Counted from the first letter of the stretch, positions 33,877 to 42,465 are shown. The stretch is 43,475 nt of DNA from Bradyrhizobium sp. WSM1743 (GCF_000473065.1 NZ_AXAZ01000072.1:1-43475), one strand, 5' to 3'. The notes: generated by a model not told the origin, from the letters alone. Made by a program: numbers and translations.

Positions 33877-34312
33877 TGCGATTTCTCCTTGGTCGAAGCG
33901 CCTTGGCCTCCATGGTGCGCCCGACTCGTTCGATTGTGGTTACTGGAATCCCCATATCGGCCGCGCTTCCCGGATTGGAAAGTGCCGAAAAGGAAATCAG
34001 CTTCCGCCTAATTTGTAGGCAGGCAGAGCTCTGCATCCCCCAAGGCACCCCGTCGGTGACCAACGCCTGGGCCATTCCAAAGGTTGCTGGGGAGGGGCCG
34101 GAGTGTTTGCGAAAATTGCCGGACGTTGATGCACCTTTGATCGGCAACCTCCGGGGCGGCGTCCACTGCTTCAGAATCAGGCGTTTTCCGCGGTATTTTT
34201 GCGGTGCAGCTTCACTTGAAGGTGCGCGGCTATGACGCACGGCGCGGTGAAGGGCCGGTCGGCAGCAGGGGGAGGACGGCCGCCGTGGAAAACCGCCCGT
34301 ACTGCGGCCTTT

Positions 34313-34328
34313 TGGCACGTTAAATGCT
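34313..34328 (+). promoter_or_regulatory. Sigma-54 (RpoN) promoter of glnII
   Basis: TGGCACGTTAAATGCT fits the -24/-12 consensus TGGCACG-N4-TTGCT: GG at 34314-34315 and GC at 34326-34327 are separated by exactly 10 bases. It lies 84 bases upstream of the glnII ATG. Rhizobial glnII is known to be activated by NtrC through RpoN, so this is the expected promoter. I could not place a convincing pair of NtrC sites in 33877-34312, and nothing else there is recognisable. Confidence 0.85.
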
Positions 34329-34337
34329 TGGGAAGGG

Positions 34338-34355
34338 CCGGCCGATGATGGCCGG
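34338..34355 (+). promoter_or_regulatory. Hairpin at the 5' end of the predicted glnII mRNA
   Basis: CCGGCC (34338-34343), loop GATGAT and GGCCGG (34350-34355) form a perfect 6-bp GC stem. RpoN transcripts usually start about 11-13 bases after the GC of the -12 element, that is near 34338-34340, so the stem would be the first thing in the mRNA. It may stabilise the leader or take part in translational control by the GstI-like protein; that role is speculation. Confidence 0.55.
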
Positions 34356-34411
34356 GTACAAACGTGCGGGGCTCTCAACCCCACCTTTCGCATCATCTAC
34401 AGAGAGGCTCA

Positions 34412-35446
34412 ATGACCAAGTACAAGCTCGAGTACATCTGGCTCGACGGATATACGCCGACTCCGAATTTGCGCGGCAAAACTCAGATCAAGGAATTCGC
34501 GTCGTTCCCGACGCTCGAGCAGCTTCCGCTCTGGGGCTTCGATGGCTCCTCCACCCAGCAGGCCGAAGGCCACAGCTCCGATTGCGTGCTGAAGCCGGTC
34601 GCGGTGTTCCCGGATGGTGCGCGCACCAACGGCGTGCTGGTGATGTGCGAAGTCATGATGCCCGACGGCAAGACGCCGCATCCGTCCAACAAGCGCGCCA
34701 CCATCCTGGACGACGCCGGCGCATGGTTCGGCTTCGAGCAGGAATATTTCTTCTACAAGGACGGCCGTCCGCTCGGCTTCCCGACCGCCGGCTATCCGGC
34801 GCCGCAGGGTCCGTACTACACCGGCGTCGGCTTCTCGAATGTCGGCGACGTCGCCCGCAAGATCGTCGAGGAGCATCTCGACCTCTGCCTCGCGGCCGGC
34901 ATCAACCATGAAGGCATCAACGCGGAAGTCGCCAAGGGCCAGTGGGAATTCCAGATCTTCGGCAAGGGCTCCAAGACCGCTGCCGACCAGATGTGGATGG
35001 CCCGCTACCTGATGCTGCGCCTCACCGAGAAGTACGGCATCGACATCGAATTCCACTGCAAGCCGCTCGGCGACACCGATTGGAACGGCTCGGGCATGCA
35101 CGCCAACTTCTCGACCGCCTATATGCGCGAAGTCGGCGGCAAGGAGTATTTCGAGGCGCTGATGGCTGCCTTCGAGAAGAACCTCATGGACCACATCGCC
35201 GTCTACGGCCCGGACAACGACAAGCGTCTGACCGGCAAGCACGAGACCGCGCCGTGGAACAAGTTCAGCTATGGCGTTGCCGATCGCGGCGCCTCGATCC
35301 GCGTTCCGCACTCCTTCGTCAACAACGGCTACAAGGGCTATCTGGAAGACCGCCGTCCGAACTCGCAGGGCGACCCCTACCAGATCGCTTCGCAGATCCT
35401 GAAGACGATCTCGTCCGTGCCGACCGACAAGAAGGCCGCGGCCTAA
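34412..35446 (+). CDS. glnII: Glutamine synthetase II (eukaryotic type)
   Basis: A 344-residue GSII that makes glutamine from glutamate, ammonia and ATP. ATG 34412 is preferred over an in-frame upstream ATG because AGAGAGG lies at 34401-34407 and MTKYKLEYIWLDGY is the usual start. Signatures: WGFDGSSTQQAEG, FGFEQEYFFYKDGRPLG (substrate site), DTDWNGSGMHANFST and the ATP region APWNKFSYGVADRGASIRVP. The length separates it from GSI (about 470 residues). Expected control is RpoN/NtrC transcription plus GstI-type translational inhibition. A strong terminator follows. Confidence 0.97.
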   Translation: MTKYKLEYIWLDGYTPTPNLRGKTQIKEFASFPTLEQLPLWGFDGSSTQQAEGHSSDCVLKPVAVFPDGARTNGVLVMCEVMMPDGKTPHPSNKRATILDDAGAWFGFEQEYFFYKDGRPLGFPTAGYPAPQGPYYTGVGFSNVGDVARKIVEEHLDLCLAAGINHEGINAEVAKGQWEFQIFGKGSKTAADQMWMARYLMLRLTEKYGIDIEFHCKPLGDTDWNGSGMHANFSTAYMREVGGKEYFEALMAAFEKNLMDHIAVYGPDNDKRLTGKHETAPWNKFSYGVADRGASIRVPHSFVNNGYKGYLEDRRPNSQGDPYQIASQILKTISSVPTDKKAAA

Positions 35447-35490
35447 GGTCCTCCCGGCCCGGGCTGGGGGGCTGGCCCGGGTTGGCTCTC

Positions 35491-35525
35491 AATCCGCCGG
35501 AGCGAAGGCTCCGGCGGATTTTTTG
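35491..35525 (+). terminator. Intrinsic terminator of glnII
   Basis: AATCCGCCGGAGC (35491-35503), loop GAAG and GCTCCGGCGGATT (35508-35520) make a perfect 13-bp stem followed directly by a T-run (35519-35524). Confidence 0.92.
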
Positions 35526-35643
35526 CATTTGGATGACAGCCATCCCCATGAGGCTCGGGGCTGCGCCGCGCGAAACTTGTCCATTGCCGCCGAAAGCGGG
35601 TTAGAGTGCTTGCCGGATGCGCGCAGGGCCGGGGACACGGCTG

Positions 35644-36345
35644 GTGTTTGAAGGCTTCTACAAGGTGAGATTTCAGCTCGGCGATGCCGTCGGCCGGAGC
35701 GTGATGCATGCCGGCAATGGCAAGATGCTCGGTGGCAATTCGGCCTTCGCCCATATCGGCACCTACGACAAGACCGACAGCGGTGTCGACGTCGAGATCA
35801 AGACCGTGCGCCACAACCCCGATCCGAACTACCGCGCCATGGCCGGCACCGACGATGCGACCTTGATCGCGAAGGGCTGGGCCGACGGCGATCTCTATCG
35901 TTTCAAGGGCGAGCTCAAGGAGCTGCCTGGCGTGCCGTTTCAGTCGGTGATGACGCCGACCACGGACGACGAGGTGCCGATCGCCGGCGGCGTCGGTGCG
36001 GACAGCATTGCCGACGGCCTCTACTCGATCCATCTGCGCATGCTCGACGGCATCGACGGCGGGCTCACCGGCGTGATGCTGCTCAACCAGGGCCGCATCC
36101 TCGGCGGCGATGCAGCGTTCTATTATCTCGGCAGCTACACCGCCGCGAAGGGCCGCTGGAAGGGCCAGATTCTCAACCAGGAGCACACGCCGGCCAAGGA
36201 CGATCCGATCTTCGGCGGCCACGAGGTCGGCATCGGCTTCTCCGGCAGCTATGACAGCGAACAGGCGATGCTGGAGGCAACGGCGCTTGCCGGCAGGCGC
36301 AGCCTGCGCCTCACCGCCGCGCTCAAGCTGATGCACCGCGCCTGA
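35644..36345 (+). CDS. GrlR-like two-domain protein, copy A
   Basis: A protein of 233 residues from GTG 35644 (an ATG at 35617 would add nine). I chose GTG because it aligns with the start of copy B (VFEGFYKV against MLDGLYKV) and gives equal length. Two similar halves are visible: FYKVRFQLGDAVGRSVMH...GKMLGGNSAFAHIGTY near 1-50, and LYSIHLRMLDG...GRILGGDAAFYYLGSY near 125-170. I recognise this as the GrlR family, named for a negative regulator of type III secretion in enteric pathogens. In bradyrhizobia the family is common away from secretion genes, so the role here is unknown. No HTH is seen. Confidence 0.82.
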   Translation: MFEGFYKVRFQLGDAVGRSVMHAGNGKMLGGNSAFAHIGTYDKTDSGVDVEIKTVRHNPDPNYRAMAGTDDATLIAKGWADGDLYRFKGELKELPGVPFQSVMTPTTDDEVPIAGGVGADSIADGLYSIHLRMLDGIDGGLTGVMLLNQGRILGGDAAFYYLGSYTAAKGRWKGQILNQEHTPAKDDPIFGGHEVGIGFSGSYDSEQAMLEATALAGRRSLRLTAALKLMHRA

Positions 36346-36444
36346 TCGCGCCAGGAACTGTTCATGGAAAACGTCCGCATGCTCTCGACGCTCGGCCTGA
36401 TGGGCGCGATGCGACCCTTGAATTTGCCGAGGCGGAGACGCAAC

Positions 36445-37275
36445 GTGACGACCATGCGGACCTACCTCCTTGCCATGCTCTTCGCGCTTGCCGTGCCCTT
36501 GACGGCGCAGGCGCAATCGGCCGATCTCGTCCTGTGCGACCGGCTCGCCGCCGATCCCAGCGATCCCGACAAGCCGGCTGACGTGAAGGGCGTCGCGGAG
36601 ATCGCATCCTCCGACATCGCAACCGCCATCAAGTTCTGCAGGCAAGCCGCGCCATCCTCGCGGCGCGCGATGTTCGCGCTCGGCCGCGCCTATGCGGCCA
36701 ACCGGCAGGCGGCAGAGGCGATCGCCGCCTGGCGCAAGGCGGCCGACAAGGGATCGAGCGCAGCGATGGTCGAGCTCGGCGTCGCCTACGCCACCGGCTC
36801 GGGCGCCGCCAAGGACGAAGCGCAAGCGCGAAAGCTGTTCGAGAAGGCGGCGCAGGCCGGCAACCCCCGTGGCGTCAGCAATCTCGCCGCGCTCGGCGGC
36901 GCAGGTGGCGCCGCGCCGGCCGACCCCGGCCAGGTGCGCGCGCTGCTCGGCAAGGCTGCCGAGACCAACGCGGAAGCGCAGTATCAGCTCGGCGTGATGC
37001 TGTCCGAAGGCACGGGCGGTGCCAAGGACGACGTTGCGGCGCGCGCGCTGTTCGAGAAGGCCGCGGCACAAAATCATCCCGGCGCGCTGGAGCGGATGGG
37101 CGCCTTCGCGGAAGGCGGCCGCGGCGGTCCGAAGGACAAGGACGCCGCGAAGGCCTATTACGAGCGCGCCGCCGCGCTCGGCGACGAGGACGCCAAGAAG
37201 GCGCTGGAGCGCATTCGCTGCCCCTACGCGATCAAGGACAAGCAGGGCAGGCTGGTCACCACGTTGTGCTTCTGA
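36445..37275 (+). CDS. Exported Sel1-repeat protein
   Basis: A protein of about 276 residues. GTG 36445 (VTTMRTYLLAML) has GGAG seven bases upstream; ATG 36454 is the alternative, and an ATG at 36364 lacks a good ribosome site. A signal peptide (MRTYLLAMLFALAVPLTAQAQ) is followed by Sel1-like helical repeats such as AAMVELGVAYATGSGAAKDE...ARKLFEKAAQAGNP and AQYQLGVMLSEGTGGAKDD...ARALFEKAAAQNHP. Sel1 proteins are solvent-exposed scaffolds for protein contacts. It sits between the two GrlR-like genes on the same strand. The C-terminus ends VTTLCF. Confidence 0.87.
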   Translation: MTTMRTYLLAMLFALAVPLTAQAQSADLVLCDRLAADPSDPDKPADVKGVAEIASSDIATAIKFCRQAAPSSRRAMFALGRAYAANRQAAEAIAAWRKAADKGSSAAMVELGVAYATGSGAAKDEAQARKLFEKAAQAGNPRGVSNLAALGGAGGAAPADPGQVRALLGKAAETNAEAQYQLGVMLSEGTGGAKDDVAARALFEKAAAQNHPGALERMGAFAEGGRGGPKDKDAAKAYYERAAALGDEDAKKALERIRCPYAIKDKQGRLVTTLCF

Positions 37276-37377
37276 ACGCCATCGCGATTGCGCGGGCGCT
37301 TCACGAACAGAGCCACGATTTGACGGAACCCGGCTCGCGCGTGCGCCGTTGACATCCAGACAAAACGGAGCGCGACC

Positions 37378-37527
37378 ATGATCCGCAAACTGGCATCGGG
37401 CGAATACCGCCTCTATTCACGCAAGGTGAATCCGAAGACCGGTAAGCGCCGTAACCTCGGCACTTTCAAGAGCCGTGCGGCCGCCGAGAAGCACGAGCGC
37501 GAGGTGCAGTATTTCAAGCGTCACTGA
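37378..37527 (+). CDS. 49-residue basic protein
   Basis: ATG 37378 opens a 49-residue frame beginning MIRKLASGEYRLYSRKVNP, with KTGKRRNLGTFKSRAAAEKH and ending VQYFKRH. It is very rich in Lys and Arg, and GEYRLYSRK...GKRRNLGTF resembles the small DNA-binding arm/AP2-like fold (three strands then a helix, RAAAEKHEREVQYF). I recall nearly identical short proteins in many bacteria without an assigned function. GGAG at 37367-37370 is the ribosome site. It lies between the Sel1 gene and GrlR-like copy B. Confidence 0.75.
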   Translation: MIRKLASGEYRLYSRKVNPKTGKRRNLGTFKSRAAAEKHEREVQYFKRH

Positions 37528-37549
37528 CGCGTGAGGGGCTTTTTCGGCG

Positions 37550-37680
37550 AGCCGGATACAAAAAGTCGAAAAACAACCCCATGCACAGTAGCCAAGTCAT
37601 TGAAATTCCAAGCTTGCGGATTTTACGAAATCGATTTGACCCGTCGGGCAAAACAGGGGTATGATGACATCATGGCGGCG
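37550..37680. other. Intergenic stretch resembling a dispersed element
   Basis: This AT-richer tract contains ACAAAAAGTCGAAAAACAAC, ATCGATTTGACCCGTCGGGC and AAAACAGGGGTATGATGAC. I recall similar stretches in several Bradyrhizobium and Rhodopseudomonas intergenic regions, which suggests a repeated element; a single copy here cannot prove it. It should also contain the promoter for GrlR-like copy B. Confidence 0.3.
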
Positions 37681-37781
37681 AGCGTCCCGTGAGCGGTCCC
37701 GCGCGGAAAAGCCGGTGGCTTCGGTGCGGCGACGATGCTAGGTAGCCCGCAATTGTTTTCCGATTTTGCGGGTTCAGGACG

Positions 37782-38486
37782 TTGCTGGACGGGCTCTACA
37801 AGGTTGAATACGGCGTCAACGATGCGTTCGGCCGCAGCATCATGTGCCTGCATGACGGCAAGATGCTCGGCGGCAATTCGGGCTTTGCGCATTTTGGCAC
37901 CTTTGTGGAGCAGGGCGGCGAGATCATCGCCGAGGTCATCACCGATCGGCACAACCTGGACCCCAACTACAAGCCGCTGATGGGGGCCGACGTCGCCTCG
38001 ATCCGGGCGCGCGGACGGCTGTACGGCAACCAGATCCGTCTCGAGGGCGGCGCGGACACCATGCCGGGCGCAAGATTCTGGGCCAATCTCACGCGGCTTG
38101 ACGACGAGGGGCTGCCTCCGAGCGGTACGGTCGGGCCGGGCGGCATCGCCAACGGGCTCTATGGGATGAGGCTGAACGCGCTCGACGGCATCGATGCCGG
38201 ACTGTCCGGCGTGATGCTGCTGATCGATGGGCGCATCCTCGGCGGCGATGCGTTCTTCTACTATCTCGGCGCCTATTCCTCGGCGGACGGCCGCTGGAAG
38301 GGTGAGATGCTGAACCAGGAGCACACGCCGGCGAAAGGCGAAAACCCCGTGTTTGGCGGCCTCGAGGTTGGCATCGGCTTCTCCGGGACCTGCACGGAAG
38401 ACAGCGGCGAGCTCGAAGGCATCGCGCTGGCGGGCAAGCGTAGCCTGCGGCTTGCGGCGTCGCTCAAGCTGATGCGGCGGGCGTAG
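37782..38486 (+). CDS. GrlR-like two-domain protein, copy B
   Basis: A 234-residue paralogue of copy A, probably starting at TTG 37782 (MLDGLYKVEYGVNDAFGRS). The halves repeat: HDGKMLGGNSGFAHFGTF near 25-42 and IDGRILGGDAFFYYLGAY near 145-162. C-terminal stretches are almost the same in both copies (EMLNQEHTPAK, EVGIGFSG, GKRSLRLAASLKLM), so they arose by duplication. The ribosome site is weak (AGGA two bases before TTG), which leaves the start less certain than the frame. No secretion-system genes are nearby. Confidence 0.82.
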   Translation: MLDGLYKVEYGVNDAFGRSIMCLHDGKMLGGNSGFAHFGTFVEQGGEIIAEVITDRHNLDPNYKPLMGADVASIRARGRLYGNQIRLEGGADTMPGARFWANLTRLDDEGLPPSGTVGPGGIANGLYGMRLNALDGIDAGLSGVMLLIDGRILGGDAFFYYLGAYSSADGRWKGEMLNQEHTPAKGENPVFGGLEVGIGFSGTCTEDSGELEGIALAGKRSLRLAASLKLMRRA

Positions 38487-38616
38487 GGCGTGTGCTCATC
38501 AACGTCGGATGTCGGCTTCGTGAGCTGAAGCACAGGTTTCACGCGTCGTCCTCGCCTAAGTCAGCAAGTGACCCAGGAGCCGACGTTCCATGCTGACCTG
38601 CATGACCACAGGTCTC

Positions 38617-39285
38617 TCATTGCGCCAGTTCGTCGAGTATCGCCTTCGCCTGCTTCAAGTCCAAGGTGTTAAAGCCCTCACTGAACCAGCCGTAGACCGG
38701 AGGATCCGATCAGATCGCCAACCACCACAAGCCCCGTCGCAATACCAACGCGCGTTCGCAGCGTAACGGACAATTTGAGCGCCCCAACTGCCGCAATCGC
38801 CTCCAGTGCTGCGCGCACGGCTCGCTCAGCATCGTCTTCGTGCGCCTGCGGATAGCCAAAGTAAACGAGCACCCCGTCGCCCATGTATTTCGCCACGAAG
38901 CCCCCAAAGCGCCTGACAATGTCAGCGACGCATCTCTGATAGGCCGAAATGATGTCGCGTAGGTCCTCCGGGTCCATACGTGCGGAGAGCGCCGTCGAAC
39001 CGAAGAGGTCCGAGAACATTACGATGACGTGGCGGCGCTCGGCGGTGTCCTCGGCGGCTTTGTCGGTCGCCAGAGGCTCGTCGGACGGCGCTGGGGCACC
39101 CGATTTCGGCCTGCAAAATGGCGATGGCGTTGAGCAGCTTACGGCGATGCCCGAGAATTGCGACGCCAAGATCCTTCAAGTCCTCGCCGTCAAGCTCGGG
39201 AGGACAACTCGTTGATCTCGTTCTCGCGGAATGCCGCCTCATACTCTTCGAGGCCGAGCCCCCGCAACCAATCTCCGACGTCTAT
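38617..39285 (-). pseudogene. SAM-domain adenylate/guanylate cyclase relic
   Basis: Three reading frames must be joined. From about 39285 comes DVGDWLRGLGLEEYEAAFRE (SAM domain start); the frame then shifts near 39205 to ELDGEDLKDLGVAILGHRRK, and shifts again near 39100 to the class III cyclase domain (RHVIVMFSDLFGSTALSARM...VAKYMGDGVLVYFGYPQAHE...VVVGDLIGS). At about 38700 the cyclase is cut in mid-domain and joined to VYGWFSEGFNTLDLKQAKAI, the usual C-terminal end of large cyclases with ATPase and TPR regions, in another frame. So there are two frameshifts and one large internal deletion. 38487-38616 holds nothing recognised. Confidence 0.88.
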
Positions 39286-40051
39286 GGCGGCGCCTCTGGT
39301 TCGGCGACCGCTGCATGATTCCCGAGCGAGACTGTCTGTCTAGGCAACTGCTAAAGACCAGTTTTGGTCAAAACGCGACCTCGCTCGAAGGGCAGCTCTT
39401 GGCGCGAAGCGGTCGGCGTCGGCAATGCCCAAATATCGGAAGTCACATCGGGCGCGGCAGGGGGTGGGTAGAGCACCGAATTTGGTGGAAGGTGATCGGC
39501 AGAACCTACTTTTCGAGGTCGACGTACTGCCGAAGCCTGAAGACGATGTCGGGCAAAGCGTGTCGAAGGCGTGCAGCGTCTTGGGAATTCGTCGAGAACG
39601 GTGCGAACCTGATCATGGCATTCCAAGGGTCGACTTCCGTAGACGATGACCGAGACTCCGGATCTCGGAGAGCCATCCATTTTGCGAAGCTCACCAAGGA
39701 CGAGGTCGGCGATCACCACCGCGGGCAATCGCGCTCGTTCATCATCGGGGCCGCCGGCGGACAAGGCGACCGGCTTCTCTGCTGACTGCCGCGGTCGCGG
39801 ACTTCCCTTGGAGCGTTGGCGGCATTCCCGGCGGCGGAGGTGAGGCGGCGGGCGAAGCGGCCTCGGCGAGCGGATGCGCGCGGAAGCTTGCTCGTCCGGG
39901 CGCTTGCCCAGAATGCCGCTGGTCAGCGCCGCAAGGCCCGCTTTTTTGCTTCGTCTTTCATGGCTCTGCGCAGCCACCGATGGCGTCGAGCGGGGGAACT
40001 CGCTGCCTTTGCGGCGCGGGGCGTAATTCCGCCTTCACTCCGGCGACAGAA
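39286..40051. other. Gene-poor stretch without a supportable gene
   Basis: Several open frames of 60-208 codons exist on both strands but none resembles a family I know and they overlap one another. A minus-strand frame (39506-39697) reads DPWNAMIRFAPFSTNSQD and LRHALPDIVFRLRQYVDLEK, which has a protein-like flavour and might be a relic. No clear ribosome sites or terminators. Confidence 0.4.
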
Positions 40052-40360
40052 TTAGTCGCAGCGACGCTCCCTGCGTGTAACCATGCGGCCATCGCGCTCC
40101 ACCGTGACCGTCTCCGTGCGGCAGCGCTGTCTTGGCCCGATCGTAACGCCTCCCGGACCGACGCCAACTGTGGTGTCGCGGTCGTAGCGGTCACGGTCTC
40201 TGTAGTCACGTTCCCTGTAGTAGCGGTCCTCGCGATCTCGTCCGATCTGAACATCAACACCTTGGGCCATCTTAACCCCTTGGGCGTTGGCCGGAATGGC
40301 AACCGGGGTAGTTGTCAGCGCCGCCGCGGTCGCGGCCAAGGCAAGAGCTATCTTCAGCAT
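40052..40360 (-). CDS. Small secreted Arg/Asp/Tyr-rich protein
   Basis: A 102-residue protein from ATG 40360 with GGAG nine bases upstream. A signal peptide (MLKIALALAATAAALTTTPVAIPANA) precedes VDVQIGRDREDRYYRERDYR and a run of R/D/Y repeats, then GVGPGGVTIGPRQRCRTETV and RRERRCD. Two C-terminal cysteines could pair. Similar short proteins are common in bradyrhizobia and are uncharacterised. It appears intact within an otherwise decayed region. Confidence 0.75.
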   Translation of the reverse strand: MLKIALALAATAAALTTTPVAIPANAQGVKMAQGVDVQIGRDREDRYYRERDYRDRDRYDRDTTVGVGPGGVTIGPRQRCRTETVTVERDGRMVTRRERRCD

Positions 40361-41080
40361 GTGAGAGTGCTCCGTTGAGGTTGACCGGAGTAACGGGCGC
40401 GAGCACTGACTGTTCCTTGACGTAGGCTGGCGGAGTGCGTCGATCTGAGAGCCGCTGGCCGCCGTGATTTTGGTCCGGCTCCAAACGATTGAGCCGGATG
40501 GCTGACGTCCGGCTCGGCAGCTACTCAATAAGCGGCCAATGCTGGCCCGGGTAGTGCTTGATCTGCAAGACGGCCCCCCGCTGGGGGCTTTCGGGAAGCC
40601 GGGCCATTGGAGACGCGCCCGCGAGGACTTCCGGCCCACGATGTCCGAGCTTCGCAATGTGGCGCGAGTTGTGACTGAAAAGGCACCAAGCGCGAGCATA
40701 TTAAATAATTTAAATAAAGGTAGATAAATAAATTAAATGTAGAAAATAACTCAAAATAGCATATAGTTGAGGACAATTGTGCCGGACGAACGCACAAGGA
40801 GCTCGAAGGGACGGCTCCAGCGTTCCTGCTTAGCCCCCAGATGCAGGAGCCGTTTCTTCGAGTGCTTGAGATGAGGAGCCTTGAAGTGAGTTGCACGCGA
40901 AGACGAGACTTTTTGAACGTTGGTGAATGCTCACGCACGTACGGCTGTCAGCCAGAGTGTGAACAGAACTGAGAAAGCGAAGCTATCTCCTCCGATTGCC
41001 GTTGAGAGTCGTTAAATCAAGCTGTGGCCATTAGCCATGACCTTTGATTTGGATTAGCCTAAGCGCCCAACGTCGCACAA
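40361..41080. other. Gene-poor stretch with an AT-rich island
   Basis: No gene is supported here. The tract at about 40690-40775 (GCATATTAAATAATTTAAAT, AAATAAATTAAATG, AAAATAACTCAAAATAGCAT) is strikingly AT-rich against a GC-rich genome. At about 40811-40854 ACGGCTCC and GGAGCCGT flank an inner TCCTGC/GCAGGA pair, a possible terminator-like structure followed by TTTCTT. Confidence 0.5.
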
Positions 41081-41089
41081 TTGAATGGC

Positions 41090-41512
41090 ATGCAGAAGCA
41101 ATTCGCTATTGCCCTGTGGTCCTTAGCCGCTGCCTGTGTGCTGGCCTTTATATTGGCGGCAATCGTCTCAGCCCGCGACTTCCGTAGCTTCCATAAGCGT
41201 ACGAGTTCAGGAAACAAGCAAAACTTAAAGTTCGCTCCGCTGGGCCCGGTAACCGACAGGGCAGGCCCGCGGAAGGATCGAGGTGATACCGTGGGGGGCG
41301 CCGCACAAAGATGGCCGATTGCTCGGCCAACAGCTCCGAGGCTTCTACCCGGCTTTGGTGCGTGCGATCCTGGCACGTCGCATGAGCCGGTCCCGAGCAC
41401 ATTCCGATGTTTCGTCCAGAGCTTCGAACCGGTTCATCACACGGCTGCGAACGATAATGATCGTCACAAGCCGTTGGAGCCTTTCCCGGACGGCTGGTGG
41501 GCTTCGTCGTAA
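41090..41512 (+). CDS. Doubtful small membrane protein
   Basis: From ATG 41090 the frame gives MQKQFAIALWSLAAACVLAF and LAAIVSARD, one clear N-terminal membrane segment, then about 110 residues of unrecognised, low-complexity sequence. The first 55 residues look protein-like; the rest may be chance reading frame. No family recognised. 41513-41957 after it contains no gene I can support. Confidence 0.25.
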   Translation: MQKQFAIALWSLAAACVLAFILAAIVSARDFRSFHKRTSSGNKQNLKFAPLGPVTDRAGPRKDRGDTVGGAAQRWPIARPTAPRLLPGFGACDPGTSHEPVPSTFRCFVQSFEPVHHTAANDNDRHKPLEPFPDGWWASS

Positions 41513-41957
41513 GAAGCTCCTTCGAGAAGGTCATCTCCAACCGCGCTTCCAATCCGCTGCCGTGGCGCTCGATGCTGTTGTTCTCTTGGACTAAAATCCC
41601 GTCATCGGCTAAATGGCGATGAATCGGGTCGGGTGAGGTTCGCGCCGCTCGCTCAGAGTTTTAGATGGGAGGTCTGGGCTACAGTCATCGGGCATCGCCG
41701 GACTCCAGCTGTCGAGACCTTGAGGATATCCGCTCCTCTACACTCCCCAGCGCAAGTAGCTAAAGCTGCATAGATTTCAGCTGAGTGTCTGAGCGTCGGC
41801 ATGAATTACTACGGCCACTTGCTACAAGTTAGTGGCTTCCCCAACGCTGGCTCGAGCTGAGCCTGGCCGCGAAGGCGCCAGTGCGCGAAACAAGGACGAC
41901 TTCGCGACTGCATTTTGCATCGGCGCAGCCGCCGACAAGCGCAATGAGATACGATCG

Positions 41958-42371
41958 TTAAGTGTTACTTGGAGGCTTAGTGGTCACTGATCGCTTCGCA
42001 GTTGGCCTGCGCGAGGTGATCGCCTCTACCTTCTTCAGCGTCTGTGCAAACTCAGATCGGAGATACTGTTCGTGCTCCGGGTCTTTAGGCTCTGAGAGGA
42101 ATGCAACCTTCACGAGGAAACGGTTCAGTAGCGATGCTATCGCAAGGTTCTCCGAGTGCTGCGAGCGCAGGGCCGTGAGTTGCCGACGCATCTCAATGAG
42201 ATCGATGGTTTCGCGGTCTGACTGCCTTTTCAAATGAAACTCGCGCGAGAGCCCTACAACCCAGCGAAGCCGCCGCGACGAGTATGGTCGCGCGACGGCT
42301 TCGCCACTTGGGGACCCGGACCAAGGGCAAGTCCGGCCATGAAAAGCTAGCGCTCCGCAGCTTCGTTGCAA
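41958..42371 (-). CDS. Hypothetical protein, helical C-terminal part
   Basis: The convincing part runs from about 42240: FHLKRQSDRETIDLIEMRRQ, LTALRSQHSENLAIASLLNR and EYLRSEFAQTLKKVEAITSR, mostly helical with coiled-coil character, ending in a basic tail. The listed start (TTG 42371) is only the frame limit; ATG near 42198 (MRRQLTALRS) is another choice. No family recognised and no clear ribosome site. Confidence 0.35.
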   Translation of the reverse strand: MQRSCGALAFHGRTCPWSGSPSGEAVARPYSSRRLRWVVGLSREFHLKRQSDRETIDLIEMRRQLTALRSQHSENLAIASLLNRFLVKVAFLSEPKDPEHEQYLRSEFAQTLKKVEAITSRRPTAKRSVTTKPPSNT

Positions 42372-42465
42372 TCAAAGTCTGCAATTAAGCTTGATGTCGC
42401 GGTGACGAGTTAATTCTGGAACCCAAAGGGAAAAAGGGGAAGAGGAGTCAACGTGATCGAGTAAC

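Noticed and set aside
33877..34312. NtrC enhancer sites upstream of glnII (TGCACC near 34129 and GGTGCA near 34202)
   Set aside because: The half-sites are too far apart for the TGCACN5TGGTGCA arrangement, so I did not annotate them.
35644..38486. A type III secretion locus on the basis of the GrlR-like proteins
   Set aside because: No secretin, ATPase, needle or effector gene is present, so the family name alone does not support it.
39351..39977. A 208-codon minus-strand frame in the decayed region
   Set aside because: Low-complexity Arg/Pro-rich start, competing frames on the same stretch and no recognisable domain. It could be a relic but is not supportable as a gene.
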